DNA from: Cyprinodon diabolis
Taxonomy: Eukaryota; Chordata; Actinopteri; Cyprinodontiformes; Cyprinodontidae
NCBI GenBank assembly: GCA_030533445.1
Contig: CM060080.1
Span: 23,513,377-23,577,376 of the forward strand
DNA: 64,000 bases
Direction of reading: 5' to 3'
Under the pieces are notes generated by a model. The model searched no databases. It was not told the origin of the DNA and saw only the letters and a list, made by a program, of their open reading frames with translations. Both the position numbers and the translations under genes were made by a program. The stretch's first letter is position 1. Every line of letters begins with the position of its first letter. Shown in pieces: positions 47,764 to 59,239 of the stretch.

Positions 47764-49530
47764 ACATGATCCACCCATTTAAGGATTGCTCTAAGACTCA
47801 CTTGTATATAATAAATGAAGTCGAGTTTTCCTGAGTGTATTTTTCATTTAGAGAAGTTTTTCTACGGTGATTAAACTAAAAGAAAATAATCTGATCAAGT
47901 TGTAGCTAATCAGCTATAATTATTTTTGACTGTACACTTCTGTTTAGGAATATCATGTGTTTTTGTCAATATATTTTCCAGAATTAAAGTGATTTATTAA
48001 GGCTATATCTGAACTAAAGTTTTGACTTTAATTTCAAAATAAAGACTAAAGAAAGACAACATTGCTGTCATAGTTCCAACCTTGGAGATTTTTTTATGGG
48101 GTCATTTCAGATCAGTTTGAATATTTTTGCATGAGAACCAATATAACCTAACGTGAAGTTTGCTAAAGGACTTAAAAAAAAAAAAAAGGCAGTTCAGCGA
48201 AATCTTTTGTATGCAAAAAAAAATTTTTTTTTAAAACTGAACAACACTTAACCTTTTCAGGTGGGGTGGGCCAATCAGAACTCCAATCAGCAGAACTGCT
48301 TTTCTCAACCAAAAACTCCTGAAGATGAATGTGTGCTTGAGTTTTTCAACTAAAACTTAATAGTACAAGGATTATGCAACAGGACAATGACCAACTCAAA
48401 AATAAAGTGTATAATATAGTGTAAGTCTGGACTAGAATCTGATAGAGATGCAATGGCAGGTCCTTAAACAGGCTCTTTATGTTCAAAATTCTTTAAGATT
48501 GTATCATAATGATGTAAAAGACTCAGTGCTTTTTTACTGTAAATAAGCAAGAGTTGGTACTGTTTGATAGTATAAGTTACAAGGGGTGGCACAACTAGTT
48601 ATTACGCTTAGAGGAAAAATACATTTTCACATTGATCAAGGCTGGTTGCTAAAATGCATTGGCATTCTGATATGTGACAAAGCCATAAAAATTGCAGGAA
48701 ACAATGATTTGGTCACAAGTGTTTAATTTTGCTTTATGAATGATTATATCCTCTGTTACAGTCACTAAAACAGACATGAATCTTTATGATTCAACAAAAT
48801 GAAGTTGGAACTGTGAGGGAAAGGCATTGCCCCCATCATCAGCAACTAAAAGCAGCAGGAAATTGGCTTCAGAATGACTTGCATTGCTTTATATGCATAT
48901 ATTTTCTTGATTTTGTGTAATTTAACAATGTTGAATTTATGGTATGAGTGATCATTCCTTTACACAATCCACAAAGTGTAGGCAAACGTTGCACTGAGTG
49001 AAATCTTCTCTGGGGAAACCCAATGAAACAACAGAAATAACTTAATATATTTTTTAAACAAATATAATTGCTATGAAATATCTTTTGGGAAATATACAGA
49101 ACTCTTTGAAACACATCCATAATTATTAGATATGTTAAATAAAATGTTTTATATATATAAACAAACACAAAGAAGCTCCCAAAGATCCCATTGATACAAG
49201 CAAAGACAGAAGCTCTGATTCAGCAGGACGTATTGATGTAATCACTTGTAGATGCTAGAGGGCAGCACATTACCTCCATATTAAACAGCAAAGCACAGAA
49301 GACCCTCTGGTGAGAAGATACACGTTTGCTTTCACAAAAATGCTAAATCAGTTTTTATGAAAATTAAGACCCACACCATTAACATGAAACTCAAACTATG
49401 TCCTAATGCATAGATTCTGAATACAGAATTCTGATCAGTTCAAGTCCAGTCATTTCACAAACGCTTGCATTAATAAAAAGTCACTGGTATTTGTGTTTAG
49501 TCCTTCCAAGGTCTCCTTCAGGCTTGGCAA
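47764..49530. other. Convergent intergenic region with 3' UTRs
   Basis: The zp3-like gene (plus) and nhsl3 (minus) end toward each other here. The zp3-like 3' UTR probably ends after AATAAA at 47810-47815. The nhsl3 3' UTR should extend leftward from 49530, but its end could not be placed. No other gene seen. Confidence 0.55.
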
Positions 49531-52500
49531 TCATGCTGATGATGTCCCACCCTGAACAGTACCTGCTGTCCCGTTGATTTCATCAGTGGCATCTGCAGTT
49601 TGAAGAGTAGAGAGGATTAGACTGGTATTGTGTACGGCTATGACTATAATGCTAATGCACACGATTGAAGTAGCAAAAGCAGCTGGTTTAAATGCAAATG
49701 GTTGATGTGCATCAAGGCAAATCAAAAGGTCCTGCAGCATGTTTCGAGCACCAGGAGCAGCGCATCTTGACGCATCTGAGCAGCTGAAGCAACGCCTCAT
49801 AAGCTTCTAACGCGGTGACGGGCTTCACAAGCAGCAGCTGCTGGAGTTTGAAAAATTTAACTTTTGGTGCTCAACGCGCCACATCAACCAATCAGAGAAG
49901 CTGATCTAGGAGCTGGCAGAGAGACAGACAGCACTGCTAATGCAGATCGCTGTGATCCCTCCTGTGAAACAGTAATTAACGCCTAAATTGACAAAACATT
50001 TTGAAACCTGCCGCCAAAATATGTTTGCTTTAATTATTCTGGTGCGTGCAGTTTGGATTATATACATGAAAACCGCTAAAATCTCCTTCCAGCCGCCATG
50101 AACAGTAGCGGAAAACCCCCAAGAGGTGACCGGGCCAGAGGCAGCTGTTGCTGGAGATTTCCAGGGACAGTGCACAGCCTGGGGGTTTTTAATACTGGTC
50201 TGACAGCGAAATAATATTTAAAGCAATTATAGCAAAGCCGCTTTCTGCCATTGAACACAGGAGCATTAGATGCATCAGACACATCTATACACACTTAACT
50301 GGACGAAGATGCTGTTGAGACGCATTGAACCTTAATGTGTACGAGCATCAAAAATTAAACTTCAGGTGCATTTTTGCTGCTGAAATCGCGTTACATGTGA
50401 CTGTGGCATAAAACAGCTTATTTGCTTATTAGCAGTTAAAGCAGCATAGATCTGTGCAAAGTAAAAACTGTTCAATTAAAAAACATTTAAGTATAATGTT
50501 AATTTTGTTCAAATCTGTTCTTCCCACTGGTGTGGAATACTGAAAAAGTCTTCTATTAATTCATATTGGTCCTACCTTTGAGGCCATCTTGCTGTGCTTC
50601 CTGACCTGCAGTTTGCTCCACAGCATCATTGTTGTCTTCCTCTTTACCCTTTGTTTTTGGTTTCTTAGCAACAGGTGGTGGCACTTTTCTTTCCATCTTT
50701 GACTCTCCTTCACTCTCCACCTTTTTCAGAGAAAAATCAACATTTTTTACATTTTTCTTGTCCTCTTCCTTTTTCTCCACTACTCCCATCTTGCTGCTTT
50801 TGGAGAAGATAAAGCTTGCTGTGCTGGTCGGTGATCTAAAGTCTAGGGGGGACAAAGGTGAGAGGCGAGAAGTAGGACCCTGTTTTGATCTAGCAGCTGT
50901 CCTGAGGCGGATAGCCTCTTGCAGGTTCATGGAGCCAGAGAAAGTTGTGGCAGGAGGGGACTTTTTTATTGGAGAGACAATGGATGGTGAAGTTGTGGAT
51001 GGAACTACAACAGGTTGAGACTGAGTCAGAGTTTGTTGTGAAGTGATTGTGGCAGGTGGTGACGTGGATGTGGAACAGGTCATGATTAAAGATTTTCGGA
51101 CAGGCTTCTGAGGAGCCTCGCTGTTGGAAGATGAGGTTGGAAGCTCTTTGTCTGGCAACTGTTTATTCACCGGGGCCTCAGGTTTTGGTTGCTCTTGAGA
51201 TTCAAGTGATACGGAGCCGTTTGTGGAAACAGGTTGGACCTTCTGCACACTAGATGTACCGTTGGACACTGATTCTTCGTTTGCATCCTTGACTGTTTCC
51301 TCTGGTTCAGGGCTGTTGTTGATGGACCGTAGCTTTACCTCCTGGAGAAAAGATGGTGTTGCCTCCTCTTTTACACCCGTGGTAACATCATGGGGTTCAG
51401 TGCTGTTGTTCACTGACCGAAGCTTCACCATCTGCAGAAGTGATGATGTTGAAACAGAAGGGGGTTCCTCATGGACACCTTTAGAAAAAACAGTCTCTTG
51501 AGATTCAGATGGTTCAGGGCTTTTGTTGATAGCCTGCAGCTTGACTGTCTGTTCTGATGGTGAAGTAGAATTGGACACCAGTACCTCGTTTCCATCCTTG
51601 ATGGCTTCAGCTGGCTCTGGGCTGTTGTTGATGGAGCGTAACTTCACCTTCTGGAGAAAAGATGGTGTTGGTTCCTCTTTAACACTCCCGGCTAATTCTG
51701 GGGGTTCAGGACTGTTGTTTACAGAACGAAGCTGGACTATCTGTAGAAGCGATGACGTTACAATGGAAGGGGGTTCCTCTTGGACACCTTTGGAAGAGGC
51801 CTGCTCTTGAGTGTCAGCGGGTTCGGGGCTGTTGTTAACAGAACAAAGCTTGACCATTTTCAAGAGCGAGGGGGTAATAACAGTAGTTTGCTCCCTATTT
51901 ATATCTGAGTCTCTGGCTGTTGCTTGCTGCTGGCTTTCTATGCTGAGAGGATGGTTATTGCTTGCGGGAACTTGTGCTGGCAAAGGTGGAGGCAAAGGAA
52001 TGCTAATAGGATGAGTAGGAGCAAGTTCATCTGCGTCATTCTGTGAAGGAACATTTCTGAACTCAGATGGTGGTAAAATTGGTGCCTCATCACTTCCTGT
52101 ATCATTAGTAGACGGTTTGAGCTGAGAATCTGACGGGGGAGGGGGTGGAATACTCTGGGGGATTAAAATACTGTTTGGTAAATCTTGGGTATCAGGTACT
52201 GGTTGGATGTTCTTGTTTGGAAGATCCATCTCCTGCTTTGCAGGTTGGAGCTGTGTTGGTAGGGGTGGTGGAGGTGGAATACGCTCAGGTGCAGCCTGGT
52301 CGGTTAGAGGGGCTGCCTTTTCAGTGGTCTGAGGTGCTTCTTCAACTGGTAAAGTAGATACTGAAGACTCTTTTGTTTGGAGAGAGCTTGTTTTAGTCTT
52401 AATGGTTGGTAAGGAAGGAGCTGTATAAGGTGGGGGTGGAGGGATACATGATGATGTCAACTTCAAAGGTTCTTTCACTTCTTGTTTAGCCAACGAAGCT

Positions 52501-55500
52501 TCAGATGATAAATTCATGGAAGAAATTGGAACATTTTTGGACCCCTGAAAAGATAAATTTAGACCCTCCTCACCAAAGAACGGGGGAGGCGGAAGTGGAA
52601 AATCTAGTCCATCGGTTCCAGTGATGCTAACCTGAGCCATTGGTGGAGGAGGGGGAGGCCAGGTCGATTCAGGTGAAACAACTTGTACTGATGCGGAAGT
52701 TTCAATGGTCTGTATGTTGGTGGATTGGAGGGGGCCATCCACCATTGAGGGAGATGATGAGGAAGAAATTGTTAATGAATCAGTGTTTGACATCTCAGTA
52801 GCTTGACAGGGGATTTTCTGATCTTTTTGCTCTCTTATTACTGCTAGCATTTCCTCATGTTTACCTACAGCCTTCGACGACATCTCATTTAAAATACCAC
52901 ATCCTCTCACTTTCTCTTCCTTGCTGTTGCATTTTACATCCTGATTCTGAGAAAATCTTTCAGTCTTCTCTTTGCGGACGTCTACATTTACGATCCCATT
53001 TTCTTGAACTTTCTTTGACTCTAGCGATTCATTTACAGGGTCCACTGTTAGCGCTGCATTCTTGTGCTTTCTTTCTAACGCAAAGCTTTTCACAGATCCT
53101 TCTCTAGACACACAGGGAGACTGTCTCTGCTGTCTCCTGTCCTTTGGATTTTTCTTTATGATGGCATAGATGTTGTCAGGAGCAGGGGGTCCCAGGAGTA
53201 ACTCAAATGTACGTTTATTGTGAGCCCATACCTCAGGGGGAGGAGGTGGCGGGGCGTGGACTTTGGGTGGGGGAGGGATGTTAAAGAGTTCTCTCAGTGT
53301 CTGAACCGATGGGCTGGTGCTGACTGTGCCGTGTTTAGGTTCCAGTGTAGATTTATCATTTTTAGCAACCTCTGGATGGATGGGGAGAGATGAAGGCAAA
53401 CTAGCAGCGGTAGATCCAGTGAATAACCTCTGAAGCTTTGTTAGAAAACCCTTCTTGTGCTTTGGCGATGTGCTGGGAGGCTCTTTCGGGGATGTTCCAT
53501 CTTGGCTGGAGTAACCACTGGACGGAGACAATAATCCAATGGGCTGTTTCTGCTTTTCTCCTGAAGCTTCTTTTCGATCCGTCACTGCTTTTTTTTCTGA
53601 CTCTTCTATCTTTGGGGCCTGAAGCTGAGATTTTTGAAAAGTGAATGATGCGGAGCCTGTGGAGTCATCAAGAGAGCTTGTATCCCCATGATAACCAGGA
53701 CTATCTAAACATCTGGATGATCCAGAGTTCTTGGTCTCCTCTTCTTTACTCATGACTGCTGGTTCTACCTCAACCTCTGCCAAATCCTGGGATCTTCGTT
53801 TCATCTTACTGTGCAGGGAATAGGATCGGCTTGGAGGAGGTGGAGCTCTTTTGGACTTCATGACAGAGAGGCTACGCACAAACTGCCCATCTTTCTGCTC
53901 CCCTTTAATCATGACCCTGGGGTTGAGCATGCCATTTGCAAAATTGTTATCAACCTTTTCATCCTTGGCAGAAGTAACATCACGAGACGGGTTGCGTCTA
54001 GGGGCGCTCCTTGTAGAGATGGTTGAAGAGTCAGACACCAAGGTGTCTGAAGATCCTGACGTGCTCCAACAGGAGGCATCAGACAGATTTTGACCAATGT
54101 AGCGGGAGGCAGAGGTGATGTTGGAGGATGTGGTTCTGGATGATGAGGCTCTGGAAGAAGCACGGGAGGGAGCTGGACTTGACAGCAGCAGGCTGCTCTT
54201 ACTGACTGTGCGGACACTGCTGCGGCTGCGATTACGGCTGATTTCCACCACATCAATGGAGGGTGGCAGCACAGCATTTGGAATAATTTTGGACATGTAA
54301 GCAGCCTGGGGTGACATGGTCATGACAGGGCTAGGTGGCTTCTGTTGGAGGCTGGATGCAGTAGTCATCCAGGGCACAGCCAATGACCGTGGCCTCCGCT
54401 CATCTAGAGTGTGAGGACTCAGCCGGTGCAGCAGGGCCAAGTCGTCTCGGTGAGCAGCATGGGAGGCATTCAGCTGTGCCACTTTCTCTTTACTAAGTGG
54501 ATGGATGATTTTAGAGGATTGAAAGCTGGCACCGGATTCTTTTGGTGTTTCTGCATCTTGCTTTGGGCTCTCAGTCAGAGGGCTGTTATCAGTATCTCCA
54601 TTGTACACCTGTTCTTCATCCAGCCGCTGATCCACCGTCCAGCCTACTCTGTCTAAGCCTGATGGAGATAAAAGGAAAAATAATAAATTACTAAAAGGCA
54701 AAAGAATAAAATATAAATTATTTTTAAAAATTTGCTGAATACCAAGCTCTTTCTGAACATGTCGTGGAATCCCGGCAACAGTCCTCCGGTGACGTCTTCT
54801 TGTCCTGCTCTTTTCTGACTTTTTACCAGAGTTCAGTGGCCTGAATGTTGATCCTTAAAAAGCACAAGAAAGATAAGGAACTGAAACATGAACAGATGCT
54901 TTTATGTTCTCAAAATAATACACAACATTACCTAACAATGAAAAATTATCTGGAGGCAGGAATTGACCTGAATAGTGATTATGTAGTTAGAAACTCAAAA
55001 AAAGTGGGTTTTCCTAATCAGTGAATGATCCATGCATAATTCCTACCAGGTCACAATGACAATCTTCTGGGTTGCCACCATAGTAGAGGTAAGAAAAAGA
55101 TTTTTAGTCTCAGCGAGATGACTAAATAGTACAAGGAAGAACATAGATATATGCAGCTATTTATAAAGCCGTTCTTCATAAAATAGCTTCTCATAGGAAA
55201 AGAGTATCGACCCAGTAAACATAAATTATAAAATACAGATAGCATTTGATTCTTCAGTATTCCGGGTACATTTTGGGTTCATTTGAGGTTCGTTTTTTGG
55301 TGTAGTCCTCGAATCGAATGTTTGTATTGCCAACGCATTGGCTAAATTCGTTTTTTTAGGCATCTTTAATGTTTTGCTTCCATGTGACACTTGCTGCTCT
55401 TTAATTGACTTTTGGAATATCGTCTGTTGGCCACTGGGAACATTTTATATCCAATCAGATTAATCCATGATATCCTTCAATGAAAGTAACAGCTTAGAGG

Positions 55501-56059
55501 CGTATCTAGACATGTGGTATAAATATTGTTTACAATACATTACCTTGCCTGGTGAGTCCAGAGCGGGATGATCTTGCAGACACTGATGACTGTCTCGAGA
55601 TGACAGATGAGGAATCAGCAATGGTACTGTCTGTCATAAATCCCCCACTTTCCCCATCGGTTTGGACCGTCACAGTGGACTATAAAAAATAAAATGTATT
55701 TATTGGGTAATTAAAACTTTCTTATTTATTTGAACTCAAAACCATGTTTTGTGCAACAAACTTACAACTGTGCTTTCATCATCTTTATACTCCTCTCCAT
55801 TACCGTTTTCTGGGAGGGAAACAAAAATAAATCAAATATGTATAGAATCAATGCAGATTTTTACAAGCAATACAATCCCTTACTGTAAAATCTGCTGCAC
55901 AAATATGTTGCATACCTTCTTGCTGCATCATTTTCAGCCCTTCGAGGGCCTCGGTGTGGAGATCCTCCACGTACTTGGACCTGCTGCCCTCTATAAAAAC
56001 GTTCTCCTGGAACTGTGGGGGAGCCGGAATCTTGTCGTCATCATCCGTCTTGGGGACAG
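49531..56059 (-). CDS. nhsl3: NHS-like protein 3 (KIAA1522 orthologue)
   Basis: NHS-family cytoplasmic scaffold; relatives act in actin remodelling and cell shape through a WAVE-homology-like N-terminus and proline-rich regions. Minus-strand exons in order: 55916-56059, 55766-55809, 55544-55679, 54743-54853, 50576-54658 (4083 bases) and 49531-49592. All phases match. Family blocks: QENVFIEGSRSKYVEDLHTE, GSTFRPLNSGKKSEKSRTRR, GIPRHVQKELGLD, SPQAAYMSKIIPNAVLPPSI, LSPSSGYSSQDGTSP, WPPPPPPMAQ and STASFIFSKSSK, each resembling human KIAA1522. The last exon encodes about 20 residues ending GGTSSA. With the microexon at 58238 as start the protein would be 1530 residues; the true start is unsure. The big exon contains an amplified LLQMVKLRSVNNSPEP motif. 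Confidence 0.93.
51215..51880 (-). repeat. nhsl3: In-frame coding tandem array in nhsl3 (309-bp duplication)
   Basis: Six related peptides occur in order: LLKMVKLCSVNNSPEP, LLQIVQLRSVNNSPEP, FLQKVKLRSINNSPEP, EQTVKLQAINKSPEP, LLQMVKLRSVNNSTEP and FLQEVKLRSINNSPEP. Copies 1-3 and 4-6 form a second-order repeat. For example, the GGACACCT at 51473 recurs at 51782, an offset of exactly 309 bases or 103 codons. From memory, human KIAA1522 has one such motif. Confidence 0.9.
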
Positions 56060-56168
56060 CTTGGTGGAGAGAAAACATAAAGCTGAATCAGCTGACATAA
56101 ATTCAGAGCTTCTGGTGGCAAAAACTAACAAAACAGAAAAGGAATTTAGCAACACAAATTGTTAGTAT

Positions 56169-56762
56169 GCAGAGGTGTCAAAAGTATTCATGTTTATTAC
56201 TCAAGTAGAAGTAGAAATCTGACAGTTTGAAAATACTCTTGTAGAAGTTAGAGTATCAACTTAAGCTTTTCATTTAAGTAAAGGTGTAAAAGCACAATTT
56301 CTAAAACTACTTAAAGTGTATAAATACTGCAGGAAAAAGGACAGATGCTGTACTGCACCAGCCTATTAATGGTACATTTTTATTCAATTCTGGATGATGA
56401 TTTCCTTAATCTTCTTAGTTTTATAACTATGTAAAAGTAACAGTATCAAATGTTACTTTGCATCTTCTTGAAAAACTATGTATTTTGGTATGTGGTGAAT
56501 AACAAGATGTTGCAGCACCACAAATAAATTGTCTGGAAAAAACATTATTTTGATGTTTTTTATTTTTCTTAAGTACCAACAGACCATAACAAGAATGAGA
56601 TGAATAAATAGATAAATGAAACAAAACTACAGTGTCTATTTAAAATGTAACATGTTGAAGTATAAAGTTGTCTAAAAAAAAAAATACTCAAGTAAAGTAT
56701 GGATAGCCAAAATTTCTACTTAAGCAAGGTAGTGAAGTACTTGTACTTTGTTACTTGACACC
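56169..56762. mobile_element. hAT-like MITE in nhsl3 intron
   Basis: The left end, CAGAGGTGTCAAAAGTATTC, and right end, GTACTTTGTTACTTGACACC, are imperfect inverted repeats of a very common fish MITE. It has TTACTCAAGTAGAAGTAG and AGTACTTGTACTTTG-type subterminal repeats. No clean target duplication was seen. It lacks coding capacity. Confidence 0.65.
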
Positions 56763-58237
56763 TAGGCAGGCAGAGCAGTCAAAGGAGCTAATGAACATCC
56801 ACTGGGGGCCTTGGAAATACTCTAATACGGCAAAACTCGGGATGCAAAAATCTTTGATAAACATAAGTGTGATGCACTTTAGCTTTTCAAGCAATATTAC
56901 AGCTTTTGGGTGGAATCTCTTTGTACTAGAGCCCACAGATAGTACCATCCAAAATGCTAAAGGGTTGGTCGCACATTTGAGAAGCAGCACTGAGGAGAAT
57001 GTGAATTCACTGATATAGATATTATAATGTCAATATTAACCAATATAAAAGCATCCCATATTGGGTTGGCCTGGCAAGCAGAGTTTTTGTGCGCATATAG
57101 TGCTGGCAGACATAAGTGAGGGGAAATTAAATAGAGTAATTAAATGCCATATTCATGTTAACACTATAAATGTTAAGCAATAATACCAAGGACCTTCAAA
57201 TTTGGTTTCAGTAAAACAAAAGACCTAGAAGACCTATAGAAGACTTATTGAAGCTGTTAATACAAACCAAGCCTTATAGACCTTTGTGCTTTAAGTCCTT
57301 TGCTAGGGTGAATTATTTAATTTTTTCATAGACATAGGAATTTGATATCAAAAGCTCTATTAGAAAGATGTTATCAACAATTATGATGCACATAGGATTA
57401 AACTGCTGGGATTTCTCAAGAAGGGATTATCAGATTAAAAATCTACTATGAGAAAACATATGCAGACATTGTTTTGATCTTAACGATGAAGAGTACATCC
57501 ATTGATTTACCTCAGTCTATAATACAAAGTTATACATTTTTAAAACAAAAAAAAAGAACATTAAAAAAAAACATTTTCAAGGAAAATCAGTTTGGTTTCT
57601 TAATTAAATATATATAAAGAAAGTATTTAAAAATATATATATACACACACGATAATTTTTTGTATTGTCCTGTCACTTTGAAGACATACTTAGAGGTCAG
57701 CATGTCACAATGCTGCTAAAAGACCTCCCATAACTTAATTGATTGATTGACTTTATTGATCTCACAGTTGAGAAATGTATTTGTTAAATCAGCTCAAATA
57801 GTCAAAGGAGAAGAATGTGCCAAAGGAAGAAAAAGGTGTATGGATATATACAGTATATACAGTGTGTCCACATATGACAGCTTCTTTTTTTTTTTTTTTT
57901 TTTTTTAAACCAACTGGTTTACCAGTATTGGAATAGCTTATCGAGTCCACTAATTGTTCTACTTTGTCTGGAAAAGCATTACAGATGCTACACAGATGCA
58001 GAAAATAAAACTGCAAAGTTATTTACAAGACAGCGTCATATAAATGCCAAATGGTACAGAGAGCAGGTTTTACCACTTAAACATGTTAAATGCCAAAATC
58101 AACTATTAACAACATTTGAAGTCACTTAGTTCATGCAGACTTTCTTGTACACAAATACGAATGCCTTATATTTCCAGGAAGCAAAAACAAAATAGATCAA
58201 ACTACTCAAAAAAGCATATAAGACAGTTTTTACTTAC
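56763..58237. other. nhsl3: nhsl3 intron sequence
   Basis: Mostly AT-rich intron. A LINE tail-like TTGACTTTATTGATCTCACA lies at about 57748-57785. Poly-T occurs at about 57888-57906. A segment around 57180-57420 has weak L1-like residues but too many stops to support a call. Confidence 0.5.
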
Positions 58238-58252
58238 CCTTCCTCTTCATCA
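58238..58252 (-). other. nhsl3: Candidate nhsl3 microexon or start exon
   Basis: On the minus strand CTGCTTTCCATCAG precedes 15 bases, TGATGAAGAGGAAGG, followed by GTAAGT. It contains an ATG whose frame (MKRK) enters the first firm nhsl3 exon at the correct phase. It can be read either as the start exon or as an internal microexon between phase-1 introns. Both depend on short-motif evidence only. Confidence 0.4.
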
Positions 58253-58639
58253 CTGATGGAAAGCAGTTAAAATAAAACCTAAAGTTTTTTGGTAAAATGA
58301 CAACCATTGCTTTTAACTTAAGAAAAAAAGTGAAATACATAAAAGGAATATCCTAAAGGGCAAGATTTTTACTTGACACGAACAGACCTTAGACCAAAAA
58401 ATGAAGGAACATCCTAAAAACAATCAGAGTTGTTTTGATGATGATGTGGGTTGTCAGATTACGTCACATTAGAAAGCAGCTAAAAAGTCAACGGATAAAC
58501 AGCCCAGACATTAATCCTGAACATCCTGATTCCTAACATAACACCCCCACAAACACACTACAAACAATACACACACTTAACCACACTCCCTGAATCTCAT
58601 TGTTGTTCCCCATTATCTTCACCCTGATTGGTCAGCCAG

Positions 58640-59145
58640 GAAGCAGATGCTGCTGATGTTGATACAAAAATTACAAGAAAGAGGAAAGCAGGAGCTTGCA
58701 GGGATTCCAAGGTAAAGGAGGACGATTTGGGCTATAGCTTTAAGAAAAAAAAGAATAAAAACCAAAGGTGTAGTATTATATTCCTTTATTTACAACCTAA
58801 TATAAGGATATTTCTATGTTACGTAGCTGTATATTAGTAGTGTTATATTTTAAGCTCTTATTTCTGTTAATCTTCACGATTGTTGGTTAACAACTTAAAT
58901 TCATATATGAGGAATTTCTGACGCAATAGCATACTTATGATAGTTTTCATAAAAAATATCAAATATACTAGAAATAGATATTTGAAATGTATTTATATAA
59001 ATTGATAACATATTTTTATGAAAAAAAATACAGAAATAATATTGTCTTGCTACACTCTAAAAATGAATGCATGTTAACCAATTTTCTAAGGTTCCTTCTA
59101 TTTTATTCACAGAAGAGGAGCTTTGCAGTTTTGCCACAAGATGGA
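58640..59145 (+). other. Two exon-like segments on the plus strand, function unknown
   Basis: Segment a (58640-58711) is 24 codons, EADAADVDTKITRKRKAGAC then RDSK, between CAG and GTAAAG. Segment b (59113-59145) is 11 codons, KRSFAVLPQDG, between CACAG and GTAAGT. Both are phase 0 and could join. No family is recognised, and short segments with splice-like borders arise by chance. Confidence 0.2.
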
Positions 59146-59239
59146 GTAAGTGAACTGAAACAATTCAAGTTTGGTGTAAGATTAGAAACTGGTTTCCAAA
59201 GAAAGCCTACAGCTCTACAGAAACAGAAAAACAACTGAA

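Noticed and set aside
50629..54656. Many plus-strand frames antisense to the large nhsl3 exon
   Set aside because: They are shadows of the minus-strand nhsl3 coding sequence, whose family blocks are clear.
57180..57420. Possible L1 reverse transcriptase remnant
   Set aside because: Only scattered resemblance with several stops; not enough to support a call.
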